Below are positions 26,942-36,613 of a stretch of DNA of 64,000 nucleotides, piece by piece. Both the position numbers and the translations under genes were made by a program. The notes under the pieces are model-generated. The model had not been told where the DNA came from. It worked only from the letters and a program-made list of their open reading frames with translations, and ran no database searches. This DNA comes from Splendidivirga corallicola. GTDB lineage: Bacteria > Bacteroidota > Bacteroidia > Cytophagales > Cyclobacteriaceae. Every line of letters begins with the position of its first letter. Position 1 is the stretch's first letter. The stretch covers positions 186,001-250,000 of the forward strand of contig JAUJEA010000004.1 of the NCBI GenBank assembly GCA_030442035.1, read 5' to 3'.

Positions 26942-28657
26942 ATGAAAAAGATTATAAAAATATCAATTATATCACTGGCACTTCTGGCCGGGCACGGATG
27001 TGACGATGTACTGGATGTAGAGAATGTATCAGCACTTGACCCGGTTGCTGTCTGGAGTGATGAAACGCTGACCAACGCCTTTTTGGCGAGATTGTATCAA
27101 ATTACCATGCCCGGTGCCTGGCCATTGGATGCAGGTAATTCGGATGAAGGATATGGTTTGTTGGCAGCAAACGCAATCACCGCTAATGGGCACCCTTTTG
27201 CCACTTTTGGCGGGTATTACTCCGATATCAGACAATTAAATACGCTCTTTACGGAAATTGATGGAGGAACGCTTGAAGAGGATTTTAAAAATGAGATCAA
27301 AGGGCAAGCACATTTCCTAAGGGCCTGGACTTATTTCAATCTGGTAGTAAGATATGGTGGTGTTCCTATTATCAAGAATGTGCAAAATCTGGAAGATGAT
27401 CTACAGGTATCCAGAAACAGTACCGGCGAAACCTTTGATTTTATTATAGAAGACCTGGACAATGCTATTAGCCTGTTGGATGGTTTCCAGGGCTCCAAAG
27501 GTAGAATCAATGAAGCCATTGCACTCGCATTTAAAGGTCGGGTTTTACTGTATAAGGCAAGTCCTCAATTCAATCCTTCCAATCCCTTTGATAATCAATA
27601 TTGGTCACAAGCATTGACAGCCACCGAAACAGCAATGAATGAATTGGCACAAATGGGATACGCACTCGAATCAAATTATGCCAATATCTGGAGCAATGAG
27701 AATACCAGTGAAGCTGTGATGCCTGTTATTTTCTCTGATCCTGATCGATTGAACGGAAGGAGAGAGAATTGCGTGCGTCCATTGTCTATATCAAAAAACT
27801 GTACCGGCGGTGATGTGCCCGTATGGAATTTTGTAGAGTCTTATCCAATGGCTGATGGTTATCAGCCAGGAGATGTCAATTCAGCTTATACCTATGATAT
27901 GGCTACTTATTGGGAAAACAGGGATCCAAGATTTTATGCTACAGTGCTTTATAATGCTTCCATTGCTGAATTTGAAGGAGTAGCAGGAAGAAGAATATAT
28001 CTTGAAGAATCTGTTGGTGATCCTGTAGATGTATTTGCACCGGGTGTTCAAATCGGAGATGCTAAAACAGGTTTTTATTGCCTTAAAGGACTTGAAATAG
28101 ATCTTTCCCAGGCAGAAGTAGAAACCAATGATGTGGATTGGATCGAGATCCGGTATGCTGAAGTATTATTGAATTTTGCTGAAGCGGCTAATGAAAATGG
28201 CAGAGGAGCCGAAGCTATTCAAGTCCTAAGGGATATCAGGCAAAGAGCTGGTATTGAGCCGGGTGCCGGAAATACCTATGGAATCGCCTCCGGTATGTCA
28301 AGAGATGCGATCAGAGATGCCATTTATCATGAAAGATATATCGAATTGGCATTTGAGGGTAAACGATTTTGGGATCTCAGAAGAGCCAGGAGACTGCATA
28401 CACAACTTGATGGTTTAAGGAAAACCGGATTACTGCCGGATCTCAAAGCAGGTGCTAATCCGGCGGATGCAGCTACGTTTTCATTGATTCCGACAGATTT
28501 TGATTATTCTATTGAGGATATTGTGACTGGTGTAGAGCCTGTTATGGTGACACCTGAGTCATATTATTTCTTTCCAATCACACAAAATCATTTGGATGAA
28601 AATCCAAACCTGGAACAAAATGCTGATTGGGGAGGTACGTTCGATCCCACACTTTAA
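26942..28657 (+). CDS. SusD/RagB-family nutrient-binding lipoprotein, locus 2
   Basis: A 571-residue surface glycan-binding lipoprotein paired with the SusC before it (12-base gap). The lipobox is AGHGC (Cys20), followed by DDVLDVENVSALDPVAVW. The SusD N-terminal helices include IKGQAHFLRAWTYFNLVVRYGGVPII (about 120-145), and the C-terminal region holds LRDIRQRAGIEPG and HERYIELAFEGKRFWDLRRARR (about 430-485). It ends with the standard FPITQNHLDENPNLEQN segment. A strong terminator follows at 28680-28714. Confidence 0.95.
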   Translation: MKKIIKISIISLALLAGHGCDDVLDVENVSALDPVAVWSDETLTNAFLARLYQITMPGAWPLDAGNSDEGYGLLAANAITANGHPFATFGGYYSDIRQLNTLFTEIDGGTLEEDFKNEIKGQAHFLRAWTYFNLVVRYGGVPIIKNVQNLEDDLQVSRNSTGETFDFIIEDLDNAISLLDGFQGSKGRINEAIALAFKGRVLLYKASPQFNPSNPFDNQYWSQALTATETAMNELAQMGYALESNYANIWSNENTSEAVMPVIFSDPDRLNGRRENCVRPLSISKNCTGGDVPVWNFVESYPMADGYQPGDVNSAYTYDMATYWENRDPRFYATVLYNASIAEFEGVAGRRIYLEESVGDPVDVFAPGVQIGDAKTGFYCLKGLEIDLSQAEVETNDVDWIEIRYAEVLLNFAEAANENGRGAEAIQVLRDIRQRAGIEPGAGNTYGIASGMSRDAIRDAIYHERYIELAFEGKRFWDLRRARRLHTQLDGLRKTGLLPDLKAGANPADAATFSLIPTDFDYSIEDIVTGVEPVMVTPESYYFFPITQNHLDENPNLEQNADWGGTFDPTL

Positions 28658-28679
28658 AAAAGTTTAGTTAATAAGTAAG

Positions 28680-28714
28680 TGTAACCGCATCAATCTTGAT
28701 GCGGTTACATTTTT
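28680..28714 (+). terminator. Intrinsic terminator after SusD, locus 2
   Basis: A perfect 14-bp stem (tgtaaccgcatcaa, 28680-28693, with 28696-28709) followed by TTTTT. It lies 22 bases after the SusD stop and separates SusCD from the VCBS genes, as at locus 1. Confidence 0.88.
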
Positions 28715-28763
28715 CCAATAATAGACGAATACATATGATCGATTCCTACAAAACTTATTTAAA

Positions 28764-30581
28764 ATGAAGTCCATACTAACTATAATGCTGTTTTCATTTA
28801 TTGTGACAGTCAGCTATGGACAAGGTTTTCAACAGATTAAAATATTACAAGATCCCAATGCCATCAAACAGGCAAATGGTGTAGCCGTTGCAGATTATAA
28901 TCAGGATGGGAATCTGGATATTTTCATCGTGGCTGCCCAGGCTTATGATCCAGATGATCCCGGAACATGGAACAGACTATTGCAAGGATCTGCAGAGGGC
29001 TTCCGGGATGTTACGATTGAAGCAGGGCTTAATCAGCAATATGATAAACAGATGGAAGTTGAAATGGGAATAAAGATGGGAGTCAGTTGGGGAGATTATG
29101 ATAATGATGGTTTTCCGGATCTTTTTCTTACGAATCATGAGGACGATCAGCTTTGGCATAACAAGGGAGATGGTACCTTTGAAAATGTTACAACGGAAGC
29201 CGGTATAGTCAACTGTGGAGGATGCTATAGCTCCAGCGCACTTTGGTGGGATTTTAATAATGATGGTTTTTTGGACATTTATGTTTCCAGTTGGATTAAA
29301 GCCAATCGCTTATATGAAAACAATGGAGACGGCACCTTCACAGAAAAAGGAGAAAAGTCCGGACTCGCCACACCGGCTTCTACCTGGACGAGTGTTCCAT
29401 TGGATATCAATAAGGATGGTTTCCAAGATATTTATGTTGTCAACGATTTTGGTCCGAATCAATTTTTCCTGAATGAAAGAAATGGCAAATTTTCGGAACA
29501 TACACTGGCGTATGGTCTGTTTGATTCCGGTGACGGCATGGGAGTGGATATATGCGATTATGAAAGTGATGGAAATTTCGATATTTATCTGACCAATATC
29601 TGGCAGGAGGATCCTAATCCTTTTTTTGTCAATAATGGGCAAGGCGTTTATTCAAACAAAGCATTTGAAGCCAATCTGGGTAATGTAGGATGGGGCTGGG
29701 GAGCAAGATTTTTCGATATGGACCATGATATGGATGAAGATCTGTATGTGGTTAATCAGGAGTATTTTGCTGAGCAGAGACCGGAAGCCAATAGACTGTT
29801 TGTTTCGGATAACAATGTATTTACAGAATCCGGGAAAAGCTATGGTGTTGATCATTATGCCAATGCACGAGGGCTGGAGACATTTGATTATAATAAAGAT
29901 GGTGATTTAGATCTGATCGTAACCAATTGGGACGATGAAGTACTACTGTACAATAATGTTATAGAAGAAAAAGGCAATTGGTTGCAAATAGCATTACAGG
30001 GAAGTACGAGCAACCGGGATGCTTTTGGTACAGTGCTTAGAATAAAAACCGGAGAAAATCAGTATCAGCACAGATTGAATCATGGTGCTAATTTTCTGGG
30101 GCAAAGTATTAAACCCATTCATTTTGGGCTGGGAAACCATAAAACCATCAGCGAATTAACTATTTTTTGGCCAAGTGGAAGAGTAGAGAAAATATACAAT
30201 ATTACAACCAATCAATTTTTGAAGTTTACCGAAGGTGAACAAGAAGAAGTACTCGGAGAAACATATGGAACCAAAGGTAAAGATTTAATAACCAGTCTTG
30301 GAGAGGATTTGGATGTTCCGACGAACAAAGCGATGCTACAAATTTTTCCACATCCAATTACAAGCAGTTCCGTTTTCAGGCTTGACCTCCCCAAGCCTGG
30401 AAACGTGGAACTGAGGATTTATGATCTTCTTGGTCGAGAGGTCCACCAGGAATCCTTTTTAAGGGAAGCCAGTACTATGGACCTTAGTTGGCCGGAGCAT
30501 TTGTCTTCGGGCTCAGGATCGTTTTATTACCAAATAATTACGGAGAATAGCAGGATTATAAAAAAAGTGCTGAAAAAATAA
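28764..30581 (+). CDS. VCBS/ASPIC protein with T9SS C-terminal sorting domain
   Basis: A 605-residue exported protein. A signal peptide (1-19, cut after SYG or GQ) is followed by FG-GAP/VCBS repeats (about 30-390, for example DYNQDGNLDIFIV and DYDNDGFPDLFLT) and an ASPIC/UnbV domain (about 404-495, HFGLGNHKTISELTIFWPSG). The C-terminal domain (about 525-605) contains IFPHPITSSS, LRIYDLLGREV and a basic end (IIKKVLKK), the layout of a type A sorting signal for type IX secretion. It is therefore likely exported across the outer membrane and attached to the cell surface. The next gene starts nine bases later. Confidence 0.87.
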   Translation: MKSILTIMLFSFIVTVSYGQGFQQIKILQDPNAIKQANGVAVADYNQDGNLDIFIVAAQAYDPDDPGTWNRLLQGSAEGFRDVTIEAGLNQQYDKQMEVEMGIKMGVSWGDYDNDGFPDLFLTNHEDDQLWHNKGDGTFENVTTEAGIVNCGGCYSSSALWWDFNNDGFLDIYVSSWIKANRLYENNGDGTFTEKGEKSGLATPASTWTSVPLDINKDGFQDIYVVNDFGPNQFFLNERNGKFSEHTLAYGLFDSGDGMGVDICDYESDGNFDIYLTNIWQEDPNPFFVNNGQGVYSNKAFEANLGNVGWGWGARFFDMDHDMDEDLYVVNQEYFAEQRPEANRLFVSDNNVFTESGKSYGVDHYANARGLETFDYNKDGDLDLIVTNWDDEVLLYNNVIEEKGNWLQIALQGSTSNRDAFGTVLRIKTGENQYQHRLNHGANFLGQSIKPIHFGLGNHKTISELTIFWPSGRVEKIYNITTNQFLKFTEGEQEEVLGETYGTKGKDLITSLGEDLDVPTNKAMLQIFPHPITSSSVFRLDLPKPGNVELRIYDLLGREVHQESFLREASTMDLSWPEHLSSGSGSFYYQIITENSRIIKKVLKK

Positions 30582-30589
30582 TTAATAAG

Positions 30590-33500
30590 ATGCGAAGTGT
30601 TGGACTGATTGCTTTGTTTTTTGTCTCTATTGACTTGTTCGCTCAGGATCAAGAAGCGCTCTTTACCTTGCTGGACCCGGGCTACACCCAGGTAACTTTT
30701 GCCAATCACATTAAAGACCAGGGAGAGTCGGATATTTTTCATGAACAAAATTATTACAATGGTGGAGGTGTAGCCATTGGGGATATCAACAACGACGGAC
30801 TATTGGATATTTTCTTTACGGGAAATCAGGTTCCGGATAAATTATATCTCAACTTAGGCGATTTGAAGTTCAAAGATATAACCGAAGCTTCAGGTATAGC
30901 AGATGATGGCAACTGGTCTACAGGAGTGACCATGGCGGATGTTAACAACGATGGACTGCTGGACATATATGTAAGCCGGGACATTTTAGGCGAATTTGAC
31001 AGAAATCATAATAAACTCTGGCTTAACAAGGGAGGGAACAAATTTGAAGAAGTAGCCGGAAAGATTGGCTTAGATAACGGTTCGGGTACAGTACAGGCGA
31101 CTTTTTTTGATTATGACAAGGACAACGACCTGGATGTTTTTATGATCAATCATCCTCCAAACCCGGGGTATTTCGGAGATCGGTCCATCAGACATGACCT
31201 GGATTCGATCTACTGTAGCAGGTTGTACAGAAATGATAACGGGCAATTCACGGATGTTTCGGAAAGTGCTCAGGTTTTAACTTTTGGATATCTTTTGAAC
31301 GCCGTGGCTACAGATCTGAACGATGATGGCTGGACAGACCTGTATGCTTCAAGTGATTTCATTACTCCAGACTTTTTGTATTTGAACCAAAAGGATGGAA
31401 CCTTTAGGAATGTTGCTTTAGAGTCCTTTAAACATACCTCGTATTCGGCAATGGGATCAGACGTTGCCGATATGGACAATGATGGTTTACTTGATATCGT
31501 CACTGTTGACATGGCTGCTGAAGACAACAGAAGGCTTAAAGCCAACATGAGTGGGATGGATCCTGAGAAATTTTGGAAAACAGTCAATGCCGGCTACCAT
31601 TATCAGTACATGTTCAACACTTTACAATGGAATAGAGGAAAGGATGCTACGGGGAGATTATGCTTTAGTGAAATAGGACACCTGGCCGGTATCGCAACTA
31701 CGGATTGGAGTTGGGGACCTTTATTTGCTGATTTTGATAACGATGGTTTCAAGGACCTTTTTATTACGAATGGTTACAGAATGGACTATCGTAATACGGA
31801 TGCCGTGAAAAAACTCACGGAATATAGTGTGCCACGATTTAAAGCTTTCATGGAGAATACTCCTCAAGGTCAGGGGAGTTTTGATGTTTGGTCTGTCTTA
31901 GATTTTGAAGAGGTATTATCCCTGTATCCATCGGAAAAACTGGCTAATTATATGTACAGAAATACCAATGGCCTGCAGTTCGAAAAAGTGAATAGGCCCT
32001 GGGGTGTTGATCAAAAGACCTTCTCAAACGGAGCTGCTTATGGTGATTTGGACAATGACGGAGATCTTGATTTAGTAGTTAATAATATTAATGATCCAGC
32101 ATTCATTTACAGGAACAATACAGAAAGATACGATCAAAATTATTTGAAAATAGTGCTTACTAAGAATGCAAAAAGACTTTCGTTTTTCGGGGCAAAAATT
32201 CGAATTGATTATCAAGGTGAAAAGGGGCCTGAAAGTCAAACATATGAATTAACCAATGCACGTGGTTTCCAATCTTCCAGCATACAGGATGCCCACTTCG
32301 GATTAGGTACAACAGATAAAGTAAATAAGTTGACCGTTTACTGGCCGGATGGTAGCATTACTGAAAAAAGAAATGTTAAGGCAAACCAGTTGTTAATCAT
32401 TGACCAAAAAAAGGTAAGAAAACCAGCATCACCTGGTGATCTTGATCCATTATTTGAAGAAATAACAAGTCATTTGGGAATTGACTATGTCCATGTTGAA
32501 AATGATTTCGATGATTACAAGAAAGAAGTATTGTTACCACATAAAATGTCAACACTTGGCCCTGCTCTGGAGGTGGGTGATATCAATGGAGATGCACTTG
32601 AAGATATATTTATAGGAGGTACAGCGGGACAGCCCGGGACTTTTTTTATACAGGAACCTAATGGTGGTTTTACGAAGGTTTTGTTTGATTCGGATAGAAA
32701 TTTGGAAGATACGGGATGTGCACTATTTGATGCTGATGGGGATAGGGATCTTGATCTTTATGTGGCAAGTGGAAGCAATGAATTTAGTACGGACTACGCT
32801 TATCAGGACAGATTATATCTTAATGATGGCCTGGGAAATTTCACGAGAAGCTTTACCAGCCTGCCATGGTTCTCAGAAAGTACTGCTACCATAAAACCTT
32901 TCGATTATGATCGGGATGGAGACCTGGACCTTTTTATTGGTGGCAGACAAGTGCCGGGCAAGTATCCATCACCTGCCAATAGCTATATACTTCGGAATGA
33001 AGGTTTGGATGGAGGAGACCTTCCGGTTTTTAAGGACATCACCGCTGAAATTGCCCCGGCCCTTAAAGCGATCGGTATGGTGACAGATGCACTTTGGACG
33101 GATTATGATCGTGATGGAGACATTGACCTGATATTGGTAGGAGAGTGGATGCCTTTGACAATTTTGGAAAATGAACAGGGGAGTTTCAGAAATGTAACAT
33201 CCAAAAAAGAGCTCGATGAAACAGTTGGCTGGTGGTTTTCTATTGAAGCTGCAGATTTTGATGGAGATGGTGATGAAGATATGGTCCTTGGTAATCTGGG
33301 ACTCAACTATAAGTACAAGGCATCCTTTGAGGAACCTTTCGAAGTTTATTATGATGATTTTGATCATAATGGTAGTCGGGACATTGTCTTAAGCTATTAT
33401 AATTTTGGCGAAAAATATCCTGTAAGAGGCAGATCTTGCAGCGCACAACAGGTTCCTTCGCTCAAGCAGAAATTTCCCAATTACAATGAATTTGCCATAG

Positions 33501-33958
33501 CCAGCCTTTCTGATGTTTATGGTGTTGCCAACTTAGAACAGGCACTGCATTACCAAGCCAAAATATTTTCCTCTATGTATGGGGAGAATCTTGGGGATGG
33601 AAAGTTTTCTTTCAAACCATTGCCTGTAGAAGCTCAGATTTCATCGATTAATGATATCATCGTTCATGATTTTGATCATGATGGCTCTTTGGATATGACC
33701 ATCGCAGGTGGATTATACGATGCTGAAGTAGAAACTTCCAGAAATGATGCCAGTGTAGGACTCTTTTTGAAGGGCGATGGAAAAGGAAATTTTTCTGTCG
33801 TTAAGCCTCGGGATTCAGGACTCTATTTATTCTCCAACATTAGGGACATGGCTTTACTGAACACAGGGAATACCCGGGCAATGGTGTCTTTGGCCAATAA
33901 TGATCGATTAATAGTCTACCGCTTTAAACAGATCCAGCATCATGTAAGGGGCAATTGA
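30590..33958 (+). CDS. Large VCBS/FG-GAP repeat protein with central ASPIC/UnbV domain
   Basis: A 1122-residue exported protein with a signal peptide (1-18, cut near LFAQ). Two VCBS propeller regions (about 50-490 and 630-1110) with repeated DxNxDG loops (DINNDGLLDIFFTG, DFDNDGFKDLFITNG) flank an ASPIC/UnbV domain (about 517-605, HFGLGTTDKVNKLTVYWPDGS). Same architecture and length as the protein at 9667, with matching segments such as ATTDWSWGPLFADFDNDGFK against NTDWSWAALIADYDNDGWK, so they are paralogs. Unlike that protein it is not a lipoprotein. Probably the final gene of locus 2, co-transcribed with the T9SS-tailed protein before it. Confidence 0.87.
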   Translation: MRSVGLIALFFVSIDLFAQDQEALFTLLDPGYTQVTFANHIKDQGESDIFHEQNYYNGGGVAIGDINNDGLLDIFFTGNQVPDKLYLNLGDLKFKDITEASGIADDGNWSTGVTMADVNNDGLLDIYVSRDILGEFDRNHNKLWLNKGGNKFEEVAGKIGLDNGSGTVQATFFDYDKDNDLDVFMINHPPNPGYFGDRSIRHDLDSIYCSRLYRNDNGQFTDVSESAQVLTFGYLLNAVATDLNDDGWTDLYASSDFITPDFLYLNQKDGTFRNVALESFKHTSYSAMGSDVADMDNDGLLDIVTVDMAAEDNRRLKANMSGMDPEKFWKTVNAGYHYQYMFNTLQWNRGKDATGRLCFSEIGHLAGIATTDWSWGPLFADFDNDGFKDLFITNGYRMDYRNTDAVKKLTEYSVPRFKAFMENTPQGQGSFDVWSVLDFEEVLSLYPSEKLANYMYRNTNGLQFEKVNRPWGVDQKTFSNGAAYGDLDNDGDLDLVVNNINDPAFIYRNNTERYDQNYLKIVLTKNAKRLSFFGAKIRIDYQGEKGPESQTYELTNARGFQSSSIQDAHFGLGTTDKVNKLTVYWPDGSITEKRNVKANQLLIIDQKKVRKPASPGDLDPLFEEITSHLGIDYVHVENDFDDYKKEVLLPHKMSTLGPALEVGDINGDALEDIFIGGTAGQPGTFFIQEPNGGFTKVLFDSDRNLEDTGCALFDADGDRDLDLYVASGSNEFSTDYAYQDRLYLNDGLGNFTRSFTSLPWFSESTATIKPFDYDRDGDLDLFIGGRQVPGKYPSPANSYILRNEGLDGGDLPVFKDITAEIAPALKAIGMVTDALWTDYDRDGDIDLILVGEWMPLTILENEQGSFRNVTSKKELDETVGWWFSIEAADFDGDGDEDMVLGNLGLNYKYKASFEEPFEVYYDDFDHNGSRDIVLSYYNFGEKYPVRGRSCSAQQVPSLKQKFPNYNEFAIASLSDVYGVANLEQALHYQAKIFSSMYGENLGDGKFSFKPLPVEAQISSINDIIVHDFDHDGSLDMTIAGGLYDAEVETSRNDASVGLFLKGDGKGNFSVVKPRDSGLYLFSNIRDMALLNTGNTRAMVSLANNDRLIVYRFKQIQHHVRGN

Positions 33959-34233
33959 TGAATCGCCAGTGCCAAAATTTTCACCTGAAGTTTTATCATA
34001 TGGTTTTGTTCTTCTTGGAGGAATATGCTGCGCTATGTTTTACAATTATTCTTTTAAAACGAATAAAAAACATGTATTTGAACATATGAGTGCACATAAA
34101 AAACATCAGAGTACGGCCCGATATCGATGATTTAAGATCTTGCATTCCTGAAAATATAATTGATGAAGACCCGATTGAAATATTTGACAGATGATCATCA
34201 TTTTTTAATGTGACAAAAAGAAACTCGAATTGG

Positions 34234-34413
34234 ATGTTTAACAGATTACTATTACTCCTGGGCCTGGTTGGAACATTGGTTAGCTGCGAGATAAAAAAAA
34301 CTGAGGCAGACGAAAAAGTACAACCCGTTTATGAGCTCATCGAACGGATGCCCCCAGGATATGCCGACCACTTTTCCACGAGTATTATCAATAATCAAAT
34401 GATGGATAAATGA
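34234..34413 (+). pseudogene. Truncated lipoprotein, possible GH89 N-terminal remnant
   Basis: Fifty-nine codons from the ATG at 34234 (frame open to a GTG at 34210). It has an intact lipoprotein signal (GTLVSC, Cys at 18) and then VYELIERMPPGYADHFSTSI. That pattern resembles the start of the mature N-terminal domain of GH89 alpha-N-acetylglucosaminidases (LIERV-x-P...F-x-x-EII). The frame then stops and no further GH89 sequence is visible before the next gene, whose frame opens eight bases later. I infer a deletion relic, or a leader-like mini lipoprotein now co-transcribed with the GH36-like gene. GH89 origin is a tentative call from memory of the family. Confidence 0.4.
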
Positions 34414-34421
34414 ATTGACCC

Positions 34422-36551
34422 ATGATGACCAAACTTATAAAAACGATGAATATATTTTTTAGTGTGAATATAAAGTTACAATTCTTGATTTTAGTAACCG
34501 CTACTTTGGTGATGGCTTGTAGCAGCAGTCCCAATGAATTCACAATTGAAAACGAGTACCTGGGGCGAAAAATGCGCATTGCGGATGGTAAACTTAGCAC
34601 TGTTGAAATAAACAATAAAATATCAGGTAATAAGATAGCCATCCATTCTGATAAAGAATTTAAACTTCGTATTTCCGATGGAACCCATACGGAGGGCACC
34701 GATGTAGAACTTACTTCCGACAATTTTTCTTTTGTTGCGGTATTGAAAGAGAAAGATAACTCCCTTGCTTTTTCATTGGAAAATAAAGAACATGGTTTGA
34801 CCGTGGAAGTCCATTATGAACTGGACCCTGAAGATTTTTATACCAGGAAATACCTGAAAATTAAAACGGATAAGGATGTAACCATAGAGCGCGTGGATGT
34901 GGAGATAGTGGCGTTAAATGACATTTCACAACCTTATCAAATCAAACAGATCGCAGCGCAAGGGCCTGCACAATGGCGTCCCGGACTGGGTCAACCACTG
35001 TATACCACCAAGTCAGCCACATTCTGGGGAATTGAGTTTCCCGCTGCCTACAACTATGTCGAGGGCAAACAGGGATTCTGTGGTTATCAATGGGGCAGGG
35101 AAGTGAAAGCTGGTGAAACTTATACCACTTACAAATCGGTGATGGGTGTAGCTGATGAAGCGACATTTATCCAAGATGCCTTTTTCGATTACATTGATAG
35201 AATCCGGATAAGACCCCTAAGACTCCAGGTACAATACAACAGCTGGTTTGACTTTTGGAGTGGTGTAGATAAGGAAAAATTTGGTGCCAGTGTGGCAAAA
35301 GTCAATCAGAAACTGGTAAAAGAAAGAGGCGTACCTCCATTGAGCGCCTATGTCATCGATGATGGTTGGCAGGATGTGGAGGCTGATTGGTCGGATAAAG
35401 CCTGGAAGGTCAATCAGAAATTTGAATCCGATTTTGCCGCCAGCACATCCCATGTACAGGCAGCAAATTCAAACCTGGGATTATGGATGAGTCCCGGATG
35501 CCTTTTCGGTGCTCAACCTGCAGCGAAGCGATATAAGGAACAAGGCTTTGAAACCATCGGAAACTGGATGTCCATGGCCGGCCCTAAATACATGCAATTA
35601 TTGGAAGACAGAATTCTTGAGCTAACCAGGAATGGTGTGACTTATTTCAAACTGGACGGACTCTTTGGTCATTTGAATATCAGAGAATTTGAATTGAACG
35701 GTCAAAACTATGGCATTCCGTATATGCCTCAGTTAGTCACCGAGGGACTTTCTCCTTCCGATTCACTTTTGAATGATCCTAAATTTGATGAGCTCAAAAC
35801 CTATTACCTGGTTGCAGGAACTGAGCGTTTAATGCAACTTTTTGAAAAGCAGCACAAGGTCAATCCAGATGTTTATGTAGTGATCTCCAATGGTGCTTAC
35901 TTAAGCCCCTGGTGGTTGATGTATATTGATGCCGTGTGGATGATCAATGCGGGAGATGCGGCAGGTGGCAGCAATAGAACACAGGAGTTGGTTTACAGAG
36001 ACGGTGTTTATTATGATACCTGGCAAAAAGAAAAGACGCAATACCCAATACACTCCGTTTTCAATCATGAACCAAAAAAAGTAAAAACCGGAGAAAGCCC
36101 TGAAAAATTTGCAGAATACCTATGGATGAATTTGTCTCGAGGTACTGGTTTCATTGAACTGTATATCAAAACACAACAGCTTTCAGAGAGCGATTGGGAT
36201 GTTTTGGCCGAGGGATTAAAATGGGCGCATAAAGCTTTCCCTTATTTCAAAAGAGCAAAAATGCATGGGGGTAATCCAAAAAAGGAAGAAGTATACGGTT
36301 ATACAGCCTGGAATGAAACAGGAGGATATATCTCATTGCACAACCCTTCCGGTGAGATGAAAACCTATACTATTGAATTAAATAAAAGCTTTGGACTGAG
36401 TTCAAAAGAACTTAGTTATATCGTTTCGTCACCATTAAAAAATGCCGATGAGCTGACAGGTAAAACCTATGGCTACGGTGATGCATTGGAAATATCACTT
36501 GAACCTGGTGAAGTAAAAATACTCGACATGAAACCTATTAATTCAAACTGA
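34422..36551 (+). CDS. GH36/GH27-like alpha-galactosidase-type glycosidase, lipoprotein
   Basis: A 709-residue secreted glycosidase of the clan GH-D type. A lipoprotein signal ends LVMAC (Cys33 from this start; the ATG at 34446 gives a shorter version). An N-terminal beta-sandwich covers about 38-265, then a TIM barrel about 275-600 with YVIDDGWQD (about 309-317), GLWMSPGCLFG, and YFKLDG, where Asp412 is the expected nucleophile. The barrel continues with VYVVISNGAYLSPWWL and ends with a small beta domain (about 630-709). Alpha-galactosidase activity is the family default, but the sequence is divergent and other alpha-linked sugars are possible. First intact gene of the GH172 cluster; 62 bases to the next gene. 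Confidence 0.75.
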   Translation: MMTKLIKTMNIFFSVNIKLQFLILVTATLVMACSSSPNEFTIENEYLGRKMRIADGKLSTVEINNKISGNKIAIHSDKEFKLRISDGTHTEGTDVELTSDNFSFVAVLKEKDNSLAFSLENKEHGLTVEVHYELDPEDFYTRKYLKIKTDKDVTIERVDVEIVALNDISQPYQIKQIAAQGPAQWRPGLGQPLYTTKSATFWGIEFPAAYNYVEGKQGFCGYQWGREVKAGETYTTYKSVMGVADEATFIQDAFFDYIDRIRIRPLRLQVQYNSWFDFWSGVDKEKFGASVAKVNQKLVKERGVPPLSAYVIDDGWQDVEADWSDKAWKVNQKFESDFAASTSHVQAANSNLGLWMSPGCLFGAQPAAKRYKEQGFETIGNWMSMAGPKYMQLLEDRILELTRNGVTYFKLDGLFGHLNIREFELNGQNYGIPYMPQLVTEGLSPSDSLLNDPKFDELKTYYLVAGTERLMQLFEKQHKVNPDVYVVISNGAYLSPWWLMYIDAVWMINAGDAAGGSNRTQELVYRDGVYYDTWQKEKTQYPIHSVFNHEPKKVKTGESPEKFAEYLWMNLSRGTGFIELYIKTQQLSESDWDVLAEGLKWAHKAFPYFKRAKMHGGNPKKEEVYGYTAWNETGGYISLHNPSGEMKTYTIELNKSFGLSSKELSYIVSSPLKNADELTGKTYGYGDALEISLEPGEVKILDMKPINSN

Positions 36552-36613
36552 GCGCATACCTCTCTTTTTCACTCTAACACTTAAACACTTTATCACTTAT
36601 CAGACCCCTTAAA

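Noticed and set aside
34388-34723. 111-codon antisense frame over the start of the GH36-like gene
   Set aside because: It is the complement of a well-supported lipoprotein gene and has no recognisable features.
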